Assembly (NCBI GenBank): GCA_902794405.1
Contig: CADBHI010000006.1
Coordinates: 62,001-126,000 of the forward strand
Source: an uncultured Prevotellaceae bacterium
GTDB lineage: Bacteria > Bacteroidota > Bacteroidia > Bacteroidales > Bacteroidaceae
Length of the DNA stretch: 64,000 nucleotides
Direction: 5' to 3'
Shown here: positions 36,417 through 45,237 of the stretch, piece by piece
Layout of the letters: every line of letters starts with the position of its first letter
How positions within the stretch are numbered: position 1 is the stretch's first letter
Made by a program: the position numbers and the translations under genes
The notes under the pieces: model-generated
The model's database searches: none
What the model saw: only the letters and a program-made list of their open reading frames with translations
What the model was told of the DNA's origin: nothing

Positions 36417-38797
36417 TGCAAGACGTTAGGAAATGGATGCTTTTGCTGTTGCTGCTGCCCCTGACGGCACTGGCCCAAACCATAAGCGACAGCCAGGTGC
36501 TGGAACTGGTCAGGCGTGAGGCAAGTGCTGGCTCTTCCAGGTCGCAGATTGTGACCAAGTTGATGCAGCGCGGAGTGAAAGTAGACCAGATACGGCGCGT
36601 ACGGGCTCTCTATGAGAAGCAGCTACGCAGCCGTACTACCGGAGATAAGGACGGTGAGCCGCTGATGGAAAGCGGCTCCCGTCTTCGTATTAATAATTCA
36701 GTACTTCCCGAGTCGGAGGACTCGCTGCAGACCGACACCTTGGTGGCAGAAAAGAAAATCTTCGGTCACGACATATTTAATAATAAACTTCTATCGTTTG
36801 AGCCTAATATGAACATCGCTACTCCTGAGGATTATGTTCTGGGAGCGGGCGATGTGCTTGTTATTGATGTCTATGGTGCATCTCAGAAGTCGTGGCAGCT
36901 GACGGTATCACCAGAAGGAACGGTGACAGTGCCCGACTATGGACCCGTTAATGTGGCTGGTCTGACAGTGGCTGCCGCAAACAGTCGTCTGCGCTCCAGC
37001 CTTGGTTCCCGCTATAGTAGTTCCAGCATGAAACTCAGTGTCGGCCAGACACGTACCATCCTTGTGAATGTGATGGGTGAGGTACGTTCGCCTGGTACCT
37101 ATCATTTGAGTGCGTTCGCCAGTGTGTTTCATGCTTTGTATGCGGCTGGAGGCATCAATGAGTTAGGTACGCTTCGTAATATCCGCGTACTTCGCGGAGG
37201 TCGCTTAGTAACTGTGGTCGATGTCTATGAATTCATCCTTAATGGTCGATTGGCTGGTAATATTAGGCTGAAGGAGGGGGACGTCGTTCAAGTTGGCGCC
37301 TATGATTGCTTGGTCTCTGTAGAAGGTAACGTCAAGCGTCCGATGTTTTACGAGATGCGTGAAGCAGAAAGCGTTTCCACTTTATTGCGTTACGCTGGTG
37401 GATTTACAGGCGATGCCTATCGAAAGAACGTTCAACTGGTACGTTCTACGGGAGGTCGATATAGTGTCTATACCGTTGATGAGTTTGAACAGACCACGTT
37501 CAAAGTGGCTGATGGCGATGTCGTAACTGTGGAGGGAGTGCTCGACCGCTACGATAATATGGTGGAGGTGAGAGGAGCAGTGTTACGTCCTGGTCAGTAT
37601 CAGCTTGGTGGTCAGGTGACTACCGTGCGCAGTCTTATAGAGAAGGCCGACGGGTTGATGGAAGATGCCTTTACGGCCCGTGGTGTATTGCACCGTCTGC
37701 GTGCTGACCGTTCTCTCGAGGTGATTGCTGTCGATGTGGCAGGCATCCTTGATGGTTCGGTGCCTGATATTGCATTGGCCAGCGAGGACATTTTATTCAT
37801 ACCCTCTCAAGCCGACCTCATCAACAGCCGCTATGTCACCATTGAGGGTGAGGTGCAGCAACCTGGTGAATATCCCTGGGCCGCCAATTTGAGATTGGAG
37901 GACCTGGTGATGCAGGCAGGAGGTTTGACCGATGCTGCCTCGGTAGTGAAGGTCGATGTGTCGCGTCCGTTGATGGATACAAAAGCCATTACAGCTGGTC
38001 CTGAACTGGCTACCACCCATTCCTTCGCTTTGAAGGAAGGTTTCGTGATTGACGGCACTCCAGGTTTCGTGCTCCAGCCCTATGATATTGTGCAAGTACG
38101 CCGCAGTCCCGGTTTCCATGTTCCGCGTAGGGTAACAATCGAAGGAGAAGTTGCCTTTGCCGGAACCTATACTTTAGAAAAGAAAAACCAGCGTCTTTCC
38201 GACCTTGTCAATAGGGCAGGTGGAATTACCTCTGATGCCTATGTGGCTGGTGCACGTTTAGAACGCCGTATGAACGATGCAGACCGTGCGCGATTGAAGA
38301 TGGCCCTACAGACAGCCCGTCAGACGCAGGATAACAAAGACTCTGTTTCTATTGAAAAGCTGGCAAAGTCAGATGTCTTTGCCGTTGGTATACATTTGGA
38401 TGAAGCCTTGCGTCATCCCGGTGGTGATGCCGATATCGTGATACGTGAAGGTGACCGTCTGATTATTCCTGAGTATGAAGGTACTGTCAAGGTCAGTGGT
38501 GATGTCATGTATCCCAATACGGTTGCCTTTACCGAAGGAAAGGACTATAAGTGGTATGTGCGTCAGGCCGGTGGCTTCGGTGAACGTGCCAAGAAACGGA
38601 AGTCGTACGTGGTGTATCCCAATGGTACGATGGCACAGGTGAATCATGGTGCTGAGATTACTCCCGGATGTGAAATCATTGTTCCTACAAAGGCTAAGCG
38701 TGAGCAACTGACTGCTTCCCAGTGGTTAGCAATTGGCTCCAGTGCCGCCTCTATTGCTACGATGATTGCCACCATTATCTATATGGTTACCAAATAA
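36416..38797 (+). CDS. Multi-SLBB polysaccharide export protein
   Basis: 793 residues, about twice the length of Wza. A signal peptide ([21 protein letters not shown]) is followed by a helical region, a Poly_export domain (about 138-215; YVLGAGDVLVIDVYG...TVSPEGTVTVPDYGPV) and about five or six SLBB domains (for example ILVNVMGEVRSPGTYHLS, VTIEGEVQQPGEYPW, VTIEGEVAFAGTYTLE, VKVSGDVMYPNTVAF). One transmembrane helix lies at the C-terminus (WLAIGSSAASIATMIATIIY). It should form or line the outer-membrane/periplasmic channel for exopolysaccharide. It is followed after nine bases by a Wzz-like gene. Confidence 0.9.
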   Translation: MQDVRKWMLLLLLLPLTALAQTISDSQVLELVRREASAGSSRSQIVTKLMQRGVKVDQIRRVRALYEKQLRSRTTGDKDGEPLMESGSRLRINNSVLPESEDSLQTDTLVAEKKIFGHDIFNNKLLSFEPNMNIATPEDYVLGAGDVLVIDVYGASQKSWQLTVSPEGTVTVPDYGPVNVAGLTVAAANSRLRSSLGSRYSSSSMKLSVGQTRTILVNVMGEVRSPGTYHLSAFASVFHALYAAGGINELGTLRNIRVLRGGRLVTVVDVYEFILNGRLAGNIRLKEGDVVQVGAYDCLVSVEGNVKRPMFYEMREAESVSTLLRYAGGFTGDAYRKNVQLVRSTGGRYSVYTVDEFEQTTFKVADGDVVTVEGVLDRYDNMVEVRGAVLRPGQYQLGGQVTTVRSLIEKADGLMEDAFTARGVLHRLRADRSLEVIAVDVAGILDGSVPDIALASEDILFIPSQADLINSRYVTIEGEVQQPGEYPWAANLRLEDLVMQAGGLTDAASVVKVDVSRPLMDTKAITAGPELATTHSFALKEGFVIDGTPGFVLQPYDIVQVRRSPGFHVPRRVTIEGEVAFAGTYTLEKKNQRLSDLVNRAGGITSDAYVAGARLERRMNDADRARLKMALQTARQTQDNKDSVSIEKLAKSDVFAVGIHLDEALRHPGGDADIVIREGDRLIIPEYEGTVKVSGDVMYPNTVAFTEGKDYKWYVRQAGGFGERAKKRKSYVVYPNGTMAQVNHGAEITPGCEIIVPTKAKREQLTASQWLAIGSSAASIATMIATIIYMVTK

Positions 38798-38806
38798 TAG
38801 TCAGAC

Positions 38807-39913
38807 ATGGAACAAAGCAATATAGAAAGCGGGACCAAGAAACAGAGACGCAAGGCTGTGGATTTTAGTGCGTTGCGACAGTCGATGAGTCGTCATCGTA
38901 CGGCTTATTACCGCGTATTGGGTATAACCTTTATCCTGGCCTGCATCTATGCTTTCAGTTTGCCGCGTCGCTATACTTGTAGGGTGATGCTGGCACCAGA
39001 ACTAAGCAACACTGGGGGACGTAACTACCTGAGTGTGCTGGCTTCCAGTTTCGGCCTGACAATGGGTACGGCTCGTACTGGTAGCGAAGCACTTTTCCCG
39101 ACGCTCTATCCCGACTTGATGAAGTCTGTCGATTTCCGTACGAGTCTTTTTGAGGTTCCCGTACACCGTGACAATGATTCTTTGACCATGACTTATTACG
39201 ATTATCTTCTGCATGAGCAGAAACGCCCTTGGTGGAGTGCTGCAGCAAGGAGTGTCATTGGTGGTATAGCTTCCTTGTTGTCGGCAGATGCCCAGAAGCA
39301 ACCTGCTAAAGGGGCCGGGGATGTGAACCCCTTTCGGCTGACCCGTCGACAAACTGATGTCACAAAGATGATTGGTCGTCGCATTCGGTGTCTTGTCGAC
39401 AAGAAGACCCTGGTGATAACGATTCAGGTGACCGATCAGGACCCGTTGATTTGTGCGACGATGGCTGATACGGTTCAATCACGGTTGCAACAGTTTATCA
39501 CGAACTACCGTACCAGTAAGGCACGGGAAGATTTGGAATATAGTCATAAGATTTATGCCGAGGCAAAGCGTGATTATGACAAGGCACGTCAGATGTATGC
39601 CTCGTTTAGTGACGCCAATCAGGATATTATCCTCCAGAGTGTGCGTATGAAGTTGACCGATTTGGAGAACGAGATGCAGCTGAAGTACAATGCCTATACG
39701 GCTGTGGCAACCCAGCTGCAAAGTGCCAAGGCTCGGGTTCAGGAAGAAACGCCAGCCTTTACCACGATCCAGAGTGCAACGGTGCCTGTTCGTCCTTCTG
39801 CTCCCAATCGCATGGGAATCATTTTGTTATGGCTTTTTATGGCCTTTGTGGGAACTAGCCTTTGGGCGTTCTACAAGGACAAACAACTAAAGTCATTTTT
39901 GGGAATCAGCTGA
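38807..39913 (+). CDS. Wzz-type chain-length determinant (polysaccharide co-polymerase)
   Basis: 368 residues. A cytoplasmic N-terminus of about 35 residues, TM1 (about 36-55), a large periplasmic domain with a long helix (SHKIYAEAKRDYDKARQMYA and following) and TM2 (about 333-352; IILLWLFMAFVGTSLWAF) are seen. The Pro-rich text before TM2 (ATVPVRPSAPNRMG) is the family hallmark. No kinase domain is present, in contrast to the Wzc at 45238. It sets chain length together with the Wzy polymerase whose gene overlaps it by one base. Confidence 0.9.
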   Translation: MEQSNIESGTKKQRRKAVDFSALRQSMSRHRTAYYRVLGITFILACIYAFSLPRRYTCRVMLAPELSNTGGRNYLSVLASSFGLTMGTARTGSEALFPTLYPDLMKSVDFRTSLFEVPVHRDNDSLTMTYYDYLLHEQKRPWWSAAARSVIGGIASLLSADAQKQPAKGAGDVNPFRLTRRQTDVTKMIGRRIRCLVDKKTLVITIQVTDQDPLICATMADTVQSRLQQFITNYRTSKAREDLEYSHKIYAEAKRDYDKARQMYASFSDANQDIILQSVRMKLTDLENEMQLKYNAYTAVATQLQSAKARVQEETPAFTTIQSATVPVRPSAPNRMGIILLWLFMAFVGTSLWAFYKDKQLKSFLGIS

Positions 39914-41181
39914 TGGCCCTATTGATAATTATTCTCAGCATATTATTAGCATGGTTGGCATGGCGTTTTTTGGAACCATTTACGCCGGCATGGTTTTTTG
40001 CCTTCATGTGGGCTGTGCAGCTGTTCATGGCGGCTACGTTGCTGCAGGTGGTTATCTCGTTCTACTTCATGGGCTTGCTTTATATCGTGATACTCTGCTG
40101 CTGTATGATGGCGGGGACTATAGTGTTGCCACGTGCCACCGCTGAGTTTGATGCGGGCCGTACGCTGTCAGAATGGCGTGCAGGAGTCGTCCTTGCTGTG
40201 CTGTTGCTGCTTGCGGCAGGAAATCCGTTATTGGCTATTATCCAGAACGGCTTTGATCTGTCCGAGATGTTCAGCTTGGAGACGTTGTTGGAGATGAGCA
40301 ACGAAATGGCTGAGAGCCGCTATGATCAGACCTTGGAAGTCTCGCTGTATTCACAGATACTATTGGTGTTTCTCTATTTGGCATCACTCTACGGCGGCTA
40401 TTGCTTTGTTTTGGGTAATCGTCGGCTGAAAGCGCTCTGCCTATTGACTTTGTTGCCTTCAGTCGTTGTGGCACTGACACAGGCTATGAAGATGAATTTC
40501 ATGACCAGTGTCATGTTGTTCCTTACTGGAGCCCTTGTCTCGTGTGTATCTAACGGAATACCTGTCGTTATCAATCGCAGGAAATGGCTGTGGGGCATTG
40601 GTGGTTCAGTGGCGTTCTTGGCTTTCCTGTATCTGACAATGATGTTCCGCTTAGGCCAGATCAACGAAAAAGCCTCCACTATTGTCAGTCAGAAGTTTAT
40701 CGCCTATGCGACGGGCCACCTGCCTTGTTTCGATACTTGGTTCACGGAGATGCGAACCGACGAGGAACCACTGCATTTCGGAGCGCATACGTTCTATGCT
40801 TTGTCTAATACGTTAGGCATTGAAAAGCGTGAACAGGGCATCTACCAGGAGCGCTTGGTGATTGGGAAGAACGGTTTCGAAGGTGAGGCGAATGTCTATA
40901 CGGCCTTTCGACCGTTGGTGGAGGACTTCGGCGTGTATGGCGCTCCTCTGTTTATGTTGCTCTTCGGCTATCTCTCTCAGCTGTGGTTCTGCCGTATTCG
41001 ACGGTGGAAAAGAGCCTATCTGAGTGAGACGCTGCTCTGTTCGGCCTATGCTTATGTCTTATGGTCCTACGTGACGAGTTTTTATAGCTATCTGAGCTAT
41101 ATCGTGGCGTTCTTCCTTTTCTATGTTTTGTTGCATTTCACCTATGATGAAGTCCCCGTCGATACAGCAGATGAAACATAG
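39913..41181 (+). CDS. wzy: O-antigen/exopolysaccharide polymerase (Wzy-like)
   Basis: 422 residues with about 11-12 hydrophobic helices and a larger loop between about residues 250 and 330 (FRLGQINEKASTIVSQKF, HLPCFDTWFTEMRTDEEPLHFGA). This topology is typical of Wzy polymerases, which vary strongly in sequence. The text FGAHTFYALSNTLGI...FRPLVEDFGVYGAPLFMLLFG is similar to oligosaccharide repeat-unit polymerases. It joins repeat units on the periplasmic side of the inner membrane. The ATG overlaps the stop of the Wzz gene (TGATG). The function rests on topology plus position between Wzz and Wzx. Confidence 0.82.
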   Translation: MALLIIILSILLAWLAWRFLEPFTPAWFFAFMWAVQLFMAATLLQVVISFYFMGLLYIVILCCCMMAGTIVLPRATAEFDAGRTLSEWRAGVVLAVLLLLAAGNPLLAIIQNGFDLSEMFSLETLLEMSNEMAESRYDQTLEVSLYSQILLVFLYLASLYGGYCFVLGNRRLKALCLLTLLPSVVVALTQAMKMNFMTSVMLFLTGALVSCVSNGIPVVINRRKWLWGIGGSVAFLAFLYLTMMFRLGQINEKASTIVSQKFIAYATGHLPCFDTWFTEMRTDEEPLHFGAHTFYALSNTLGIEKREQGIYQERLVIGKNGFEGEANVYTAFRPLVEDFGVYGAPLFMLLFGYLSQLWFCRIRRWKRAYLSETLLCSAYAYVLWSYVTSFYSYLSYIVAFFLFYVLLHFTYDEVPVDTADET

Positions 41182-42466
41182 ATTATGCGGTATGTCGCCC
41201 ATCAGAAAGGATGTTGTGTGGACCTTCGTCACTCAGATTGTCACCATGATATCTGCATTTGTGGTGACCAAATTGGTGAGTAATCTTTTCAGTATTGAGG
41301 AGTTTGGTATCTACAATGTGGTTAGGCGCAGTGCTTCTGTCTTGTCGTTTGTCATGCTGGCTGGCATGGGTATCACTTTGCCGCGCTACTTAGCCATGTA
41401 TCGTAGTCAGGGCAATTATAGAAGGGAAATCAGTCTGCAGCAGGTGGCTGTGGCCTATGTGGTGGCTGTTACGCTGATCATCTTGGTGCCCGGCCTGTTG
41501 TTTGCCGGTAAACTCTCTTCGCTGCTGACGGGTGGTGACGACCGCCTGTTGTATTTTCTCATGTTTGCCTATGCCTTTGGTCTTGCGGTGTCCTCATTGC
41601 TCTTTGCCTACTATAGGGGCGTCAAGGACTTCAAACGTTATGCTGTCAGTCAGATCGCGCTCCAGTTGCTGCTGATATCGGGTGTTGTTTTGGCCAGTGG
41701 CGGTTCTGTTCGTTTGCTGTTCCTTCTTTGGGCTGTGGCGGGAGTGCTGGTGGCAGTGTGGTTTTTGGTACGTGAGACAATGAAGAGTCGTGCGGTTTTG
41801 TTCCGTCATTTCCATGTGGTCAGCTTCAGACATGAAGTTCATACGGCTGTTCCTTATTCGATACCTCGTCTGATAGGCGATTTCCTGCTGTTCTCGTTCT
41901 CGGCTTTTCCTGTGGTCTATCTGTCAAATGTGATGACGATGACCGATGTGGCCTACTTCTCCGTGGGACTTACCATCACCAATATGGTGACACCGCTGTT
42001 CTCCTTTCTTGGTGTTGTACTTCTGCCTTATGTGTCGGGAGCCATCGCTGCAGGGACGTTTGCCAAAACGGCTAAGTACATCCGACAGCTATCGTGGCTA
42101 TACCTATTGCTGTCTACTGTTCTTACTGTGCTGTTCTGTCTGCTGATGTCGCTTGTCATCAAGGTGTTCTTTTCGTCGCAGTATCTGGCGGCTCAGGAGT
42201 TGTGCTGCTATATGATGCTTTCCGTTGTGCCTCATTCCTTGTACCTTTTATATCGGAATCCTATTGATGCGGCTTCTGCTATTCCATATAACATGCTGAT
42301 ACTGGCCCTTAGCTTTGCTGTATTGGTGGTGTTGTTCCTGCAGTCATCACAATTGCAGGACTATGCTATAGCCTATGTGGTTGCCTCGGCAGTACAGGGT
42401 TTGTTATCACTGATCGCCTGGTTATGGCTGAAACGTCAACTAAACTCTGGTTCGCATGCAGCATAG
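41171..42466 (+). CDS. wzx: Polysaccharide repeat-unit flippase (Wzx-like, MATE/MOP fold)
   Basis: About 431 residues with 12-14 predicted helices. The N-terminus (RKDVVWTFVTQIVTMISAFVVTKLVSN, LFSIEEFGIYNVVRRSASVLS; quoted in part: VSNLFSIEEFGIYNVVRR) is characteristic of PST-family flippases. It moves undecaprenyl-linked repeat units across the inner membrane. The start is uncertain: Met codons at 41147, 41171 and 41192 all fit; 41171 gives an 11-base overlap with wzy. The end overlaps the glycosyltransferase gene by 11 bases. Confidence 0.85.
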   Translation: MKHRLCGMSPIRKDVVWTFVTQIVTMISAFVVTKLVSNLFSIEEFGIYNVVRRSASVLSFVMLAGMGITLPRYLAMYRSQGNYRREISLQQVAVAYVVAVTLIILVPGLLFAGKLSSLLTGGDDRLLYFLMFAYAFGLAVSSLLFAYYRGVKDFKRYAVSQIALQLLLISGVVLASGGSVRLLFLLWAVAGVLVAVWFLVRETMKSRAVLFRHFHVVSFRHEVHTAVPYSIPRLIGDFLLFSFSAFPVVYLSNVMTMTDVAYFSVGLTITNMVTPLFSFLGVVLLPYVSGAIAAGTFAKTAKYIRQLSWLYLLLSTVLTVLFCLLMSLVIKVFFSSQYLAAQELCCYMMLSVVPHSLYLLYRNPIDAASAIPYNMLILALSFAVLVVLFLQSSQLQDYAIAYVVASAVQGLLSLIAWLWLKRQLNSGSHAA

Positions 42467-45134
42467 TGGGGTATATGATTTCGTCTTTGTGGTGTTAGTG
42501 TACCGTAACACGGCTGACCTCCACGACTTCTTTGCTGCTTTGAAGGTGGCAAACAGCAAGGTAGTGGTGGTCAACAGCTATTATGATGACAACACTCAGA
42601 AAGAATTCCGCAGGTTGGCAACTGAAAACGGTGCCGACTTCATCTCCGTACCCAATAAGGGCTATGGCTATGGCAACAACCGTGGTTGTGAATACGCCCT
42701 GCAGCATTACAGCTTTCGCTATCTGGTGATTGCCAATTCCGATGTCACCATTGACCGTCTTTGTATCGACGATATTTGTCAGTGGACAGATGTGATCATT
42801 GCCCCAGAAATAAGGACGGGGAAAGGTAAACGGCAGAATCCCAATATCCCTTATCGTGAGAGCCGATTGACAGAATGGCTGCGTTATCAGTCGTACAAAA
42901 GGGGCTGGCGTTGGCCAACGCCTTGTTTCGATGCCCTGAGCCGCCTGAAAAAGATTTACTTCTTTGCTGTAAGTCGTTTCCAGAGTCCCCGTTACGTCTA
43001 TTCGGCACATGGGGCATTTCTGGTCATGCCTTTCAATGTGCTCCAGTTGCTTCATCCGCTTTTTGACGATGTCATGTTTATGTACAACGAGGAGCGTTTC
43101 TTGTCAAGAAAGGCCCGTCAGGCTCAAGTACGGACAGTCTATGTCCCGCAGGTCAAGGTGTTGCACAAGTGGCATGGCTCTGTGTCATTGGGATCAATAG
43201 GAGAATACACCTTGAAACAGCAGTCGTTCATACGTTATTATCAGTATTGGTGCTTAGGTGGTGACACTCTGCATGGGGCAGTCGATGCCCTTCAGCTTGT
43301 TTCCATCATCATGCCAGCCTATAATAGTGGCGCTTATATTGCAGAGGCTATACGAAGCATACAGGCTCAGACCTATCAACAGTGGGAATTGCTATTGGTT
43401 GACGACTGTTCAACAGACAATACGGAAGAGATTGTTAGGACTTTTTCTGATACGCGCGTACATTATATAAATAATAAGAGCCGCATTGGAACGGCAGCCA
43501 GCCGTAATCTGGCTTTACGCCATGCACGTGGCCGATGGATAGCTTTCTTGGACAGCGACGATATGTGGGAACCCTTTAAGTTGGAGCGACAGCTTGCGTT
43601 TATGCAGGAGCATGGCTATAGCTTCTCTTATACCTGCTATCGGGAGATGGATAGGCAGGGGGTGGACACAGGACTGGAGATTAGCGGTCCTCGCCATATC
43701 ACTCGCAGGATGATGTCATGCTATAACTGGTTAGGATGCCTGACGGTGATGTATGATGCTTGGAAGACGGGGATGGTGCAGGTTGTTGATATTGACCGTT
43801 GTAACGATTATGCCATCTGGCTGAAAGTGAGTCGCAGGGCCGACTGTTACCTGCTTGACGAATGTTTGGCACGCTATCGACGACGCCCCATGACAATGGG
43901 AAACTTTCTTACACGTATAAAGTTCCACTATCGGCTACGTCGTGAAGGTGAATATTTGTCTTTACCTGAGGCCTTACTGATGACTGCGGTCACGCTGGTT
44001 TCTGGAGCCTTCAAGAAACTGATGTATGTAAAACAGTCTTCATCCTCGGTATCGTTGTTGCTGCAACTACTGCGTAGTGCTTTGTGGGGAACTTCCTTCA
44101 AAAGGACGTACTCGGAATCTGAACTGCGGCAATTCATGGAACTTGCTGGCCAACAGACAGTTGACGGCTTGGCAGTCGCTGCTTTATCTTCACAGCATGT
44201 CGATGCTGATCGGAAACTCATACTGGGCTATGTTGGTAAACTGTCAAAGATACAGCGTACAAATATGTCCGTCAGTGTTGGATTAAACGACTTTGTCAGT
44301 CGGATGGAACAAAACAACATTGAATTCCTGATAGTGAAGGGACTGACTCTCGCTGTGGATTATCCTGAGCCGTTGCTGAGGGTTTCGGGCGATATCGATT
44401 TCGTTGTCCGGGGTGATTATGCTGACTGGCGTCACCGTGTAGAGGAAACTCTCCATGTGGAGCTGCCTCCTAAACTGATACTGAAGGAAAAGACTTTTAA
44501 ACGTAATGGCGTGTTCTACGACCTGCACCGCGAACTACTCGTCTTTGGCAGTCGCAGGCATTCCTGCTATTGGGAATCCTTGATGGCTGAGGCTTGGGAC
44601 AACCCCTACTATGTGGAGACTGCGGGAGTCAGGGTTCCCACGCTGCCACCTACCCTAAACGTGGTTTACCTGTTTGTTCATCTGTTCTTCCATCTCGTCC
44701 GTGAGGGAGTATCACTTCGGCAGATGTGCGACTGGGCCGTTTTCCTCCATGCCCATCATGCTGACATTGACCGCGACCTGCTGACGCAGATGCTTATCCG
44801 GCTGGATGTCCTGAAGGCTTTTCGAGCTTTTGGTTGTGTCATAGTTGATTGTTTAGGACTGAACTCCGCTGATTTTCCTGCTGTCTTGTTACCTGACGAT
44901 GCACGATGGAAATCTCGCATCCTCAACGATATGATCAGTGGAGGAAATTTCGGCCGTCGCAACCACATCCGTTGCTTCAAGCGTATGCGAAAAGCCGAGA
45001 CCTTATGGATTGCTTTCAGGAATACAATCTGCTACTATCACTTGGCACCAACAGAGGTGCGATTGTTAATTCCAAGGCTTTTAAAGCGCAATATTCGGCT
45101 GTTGAAGGGCCGTTTCTGCACTAATTATACATAA
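42456..45134 (+). CDS. Fusion of two GT2-type glycosyltransferases and a nucleotidyltransferase-fold domain
   Basis: 892 residues in three parts. Part 1 (about 8-275) is a GT2-like domain of the rhamnosyltransferase style (VVVNSYYDDNTQ, NKGYGYGNNRGCEYAL, VIANSDVTID). Part 2 (about 282-500) is a classic GT-A family 2 domain (VSIIMPAYNSGAYIAEAIRS, LLVDDCSTDNT, AFLDSDDMWEPFKLE; the DSDD carries the metal site). Part 3 (about 530-880) resembles the uncharacterised nucleotidyltransferase family (PF14907-like), with FLIVKGLTLA and the GDIDFVV metal-binding pair. It is the only glycosyltransferase gene in the locus, so one polypeptide may add two sugars and perform a third transfer. No transmembrane segment is evident. 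The part 3 activity is inferred from fold motifs only. Confidence 0.82.
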   Translation: MQHSGVYDFVFVVLVYRNTADLHDFFAALKVANSKVVVVNSYYDDNTQKEFRRLATENGADFISVPNKGYGYGNNRGCEYALQHYSFRYLVIANSDVTIDRLCIDDICQWTDVIIAPEIRTGKGKRQNPNIPYRESRLTEWLRYQSYKRGWRWPTPCFDALSRLKKIYFFAVSRFQSPRYVYSAHGAFLVMPFNVLQLLHPLFDDVMFMYNEERFLSRKARQAQVRTVYVPQVKVLHKWHGSVSLGSIGEYTLKQQSFIRYYQYWCLGGDTLHGAVDALQLVSIIMPAYNSGAYIAEAIRSIQAQTYQQWELLLVDDCSTDNTEEIVRTFSDTRVHYINNKSRIGTAASRNLALRHARGRWIAFLDSDDMWEPFKLERQLAFMQEHGYSFSYTCYREMDRQGVDTGLEISGPRHITRRMMSCYNWLGCLTVMYDAWKTGMVQVVDIDRCNDYAIWLKVSRRADCYLLDECLARYRRRPMTMGNFLTRIKFHYRLRREGEYLSLPEALLMTAVTLVSGAFKKLMYVKQSSSSVSLLLQLLRSALWGTSFKRTYSESELRQFMELAGQQTVDGLAVAALSSQHVDADRKLILGYVGKLSKIQRTNMSVSVGLNDFVSRMEQNNIEFLIVKGLTLAVDYPEPLLRVSGDIDFVVRGDYADWRHRVEETLHVELPPKLILKEKTFKRNGVFYDLHRELLVFGSRRHSCYWESLMAEAWDNPYYVETAGVRVPTLPPTLNVVYLFVHLFFHLVREGVSLRQMCDWAVFLHAHHADIDRDLLTQMLIRLDVLKAFRAFGCVIVDCLGLNSADFPAVLLPDDARWKSRILNDMISGGNFGRRNHIRCFKRMRKAETLWIAFRNTICYYHLAPTEVRLLIPRLLKRNIRLLKGRFCTNYT

Positions 45135-45158
45135 AAAGTATTTTTCCATCCATATTTT

Positions 45159-45190
45159 TTTGTTTGAACGAAGAAAAAGTAGTAACTTTG
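45159..45190 (+). promoter_or_regulatory. Promoter before wzc
   Basis: TTTG at 45159-45162 and TAACTTTG at 45183-45190, spacing 20, with the ATG at 45238. It gives the wzc part of the locus a separate transcription start. Confidence 0.75.
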
Positions 45191-45237
45191 CACCGCAATT
45201 ATAATATCCATTAGAATTTGAAATACAAGAAAACTAT

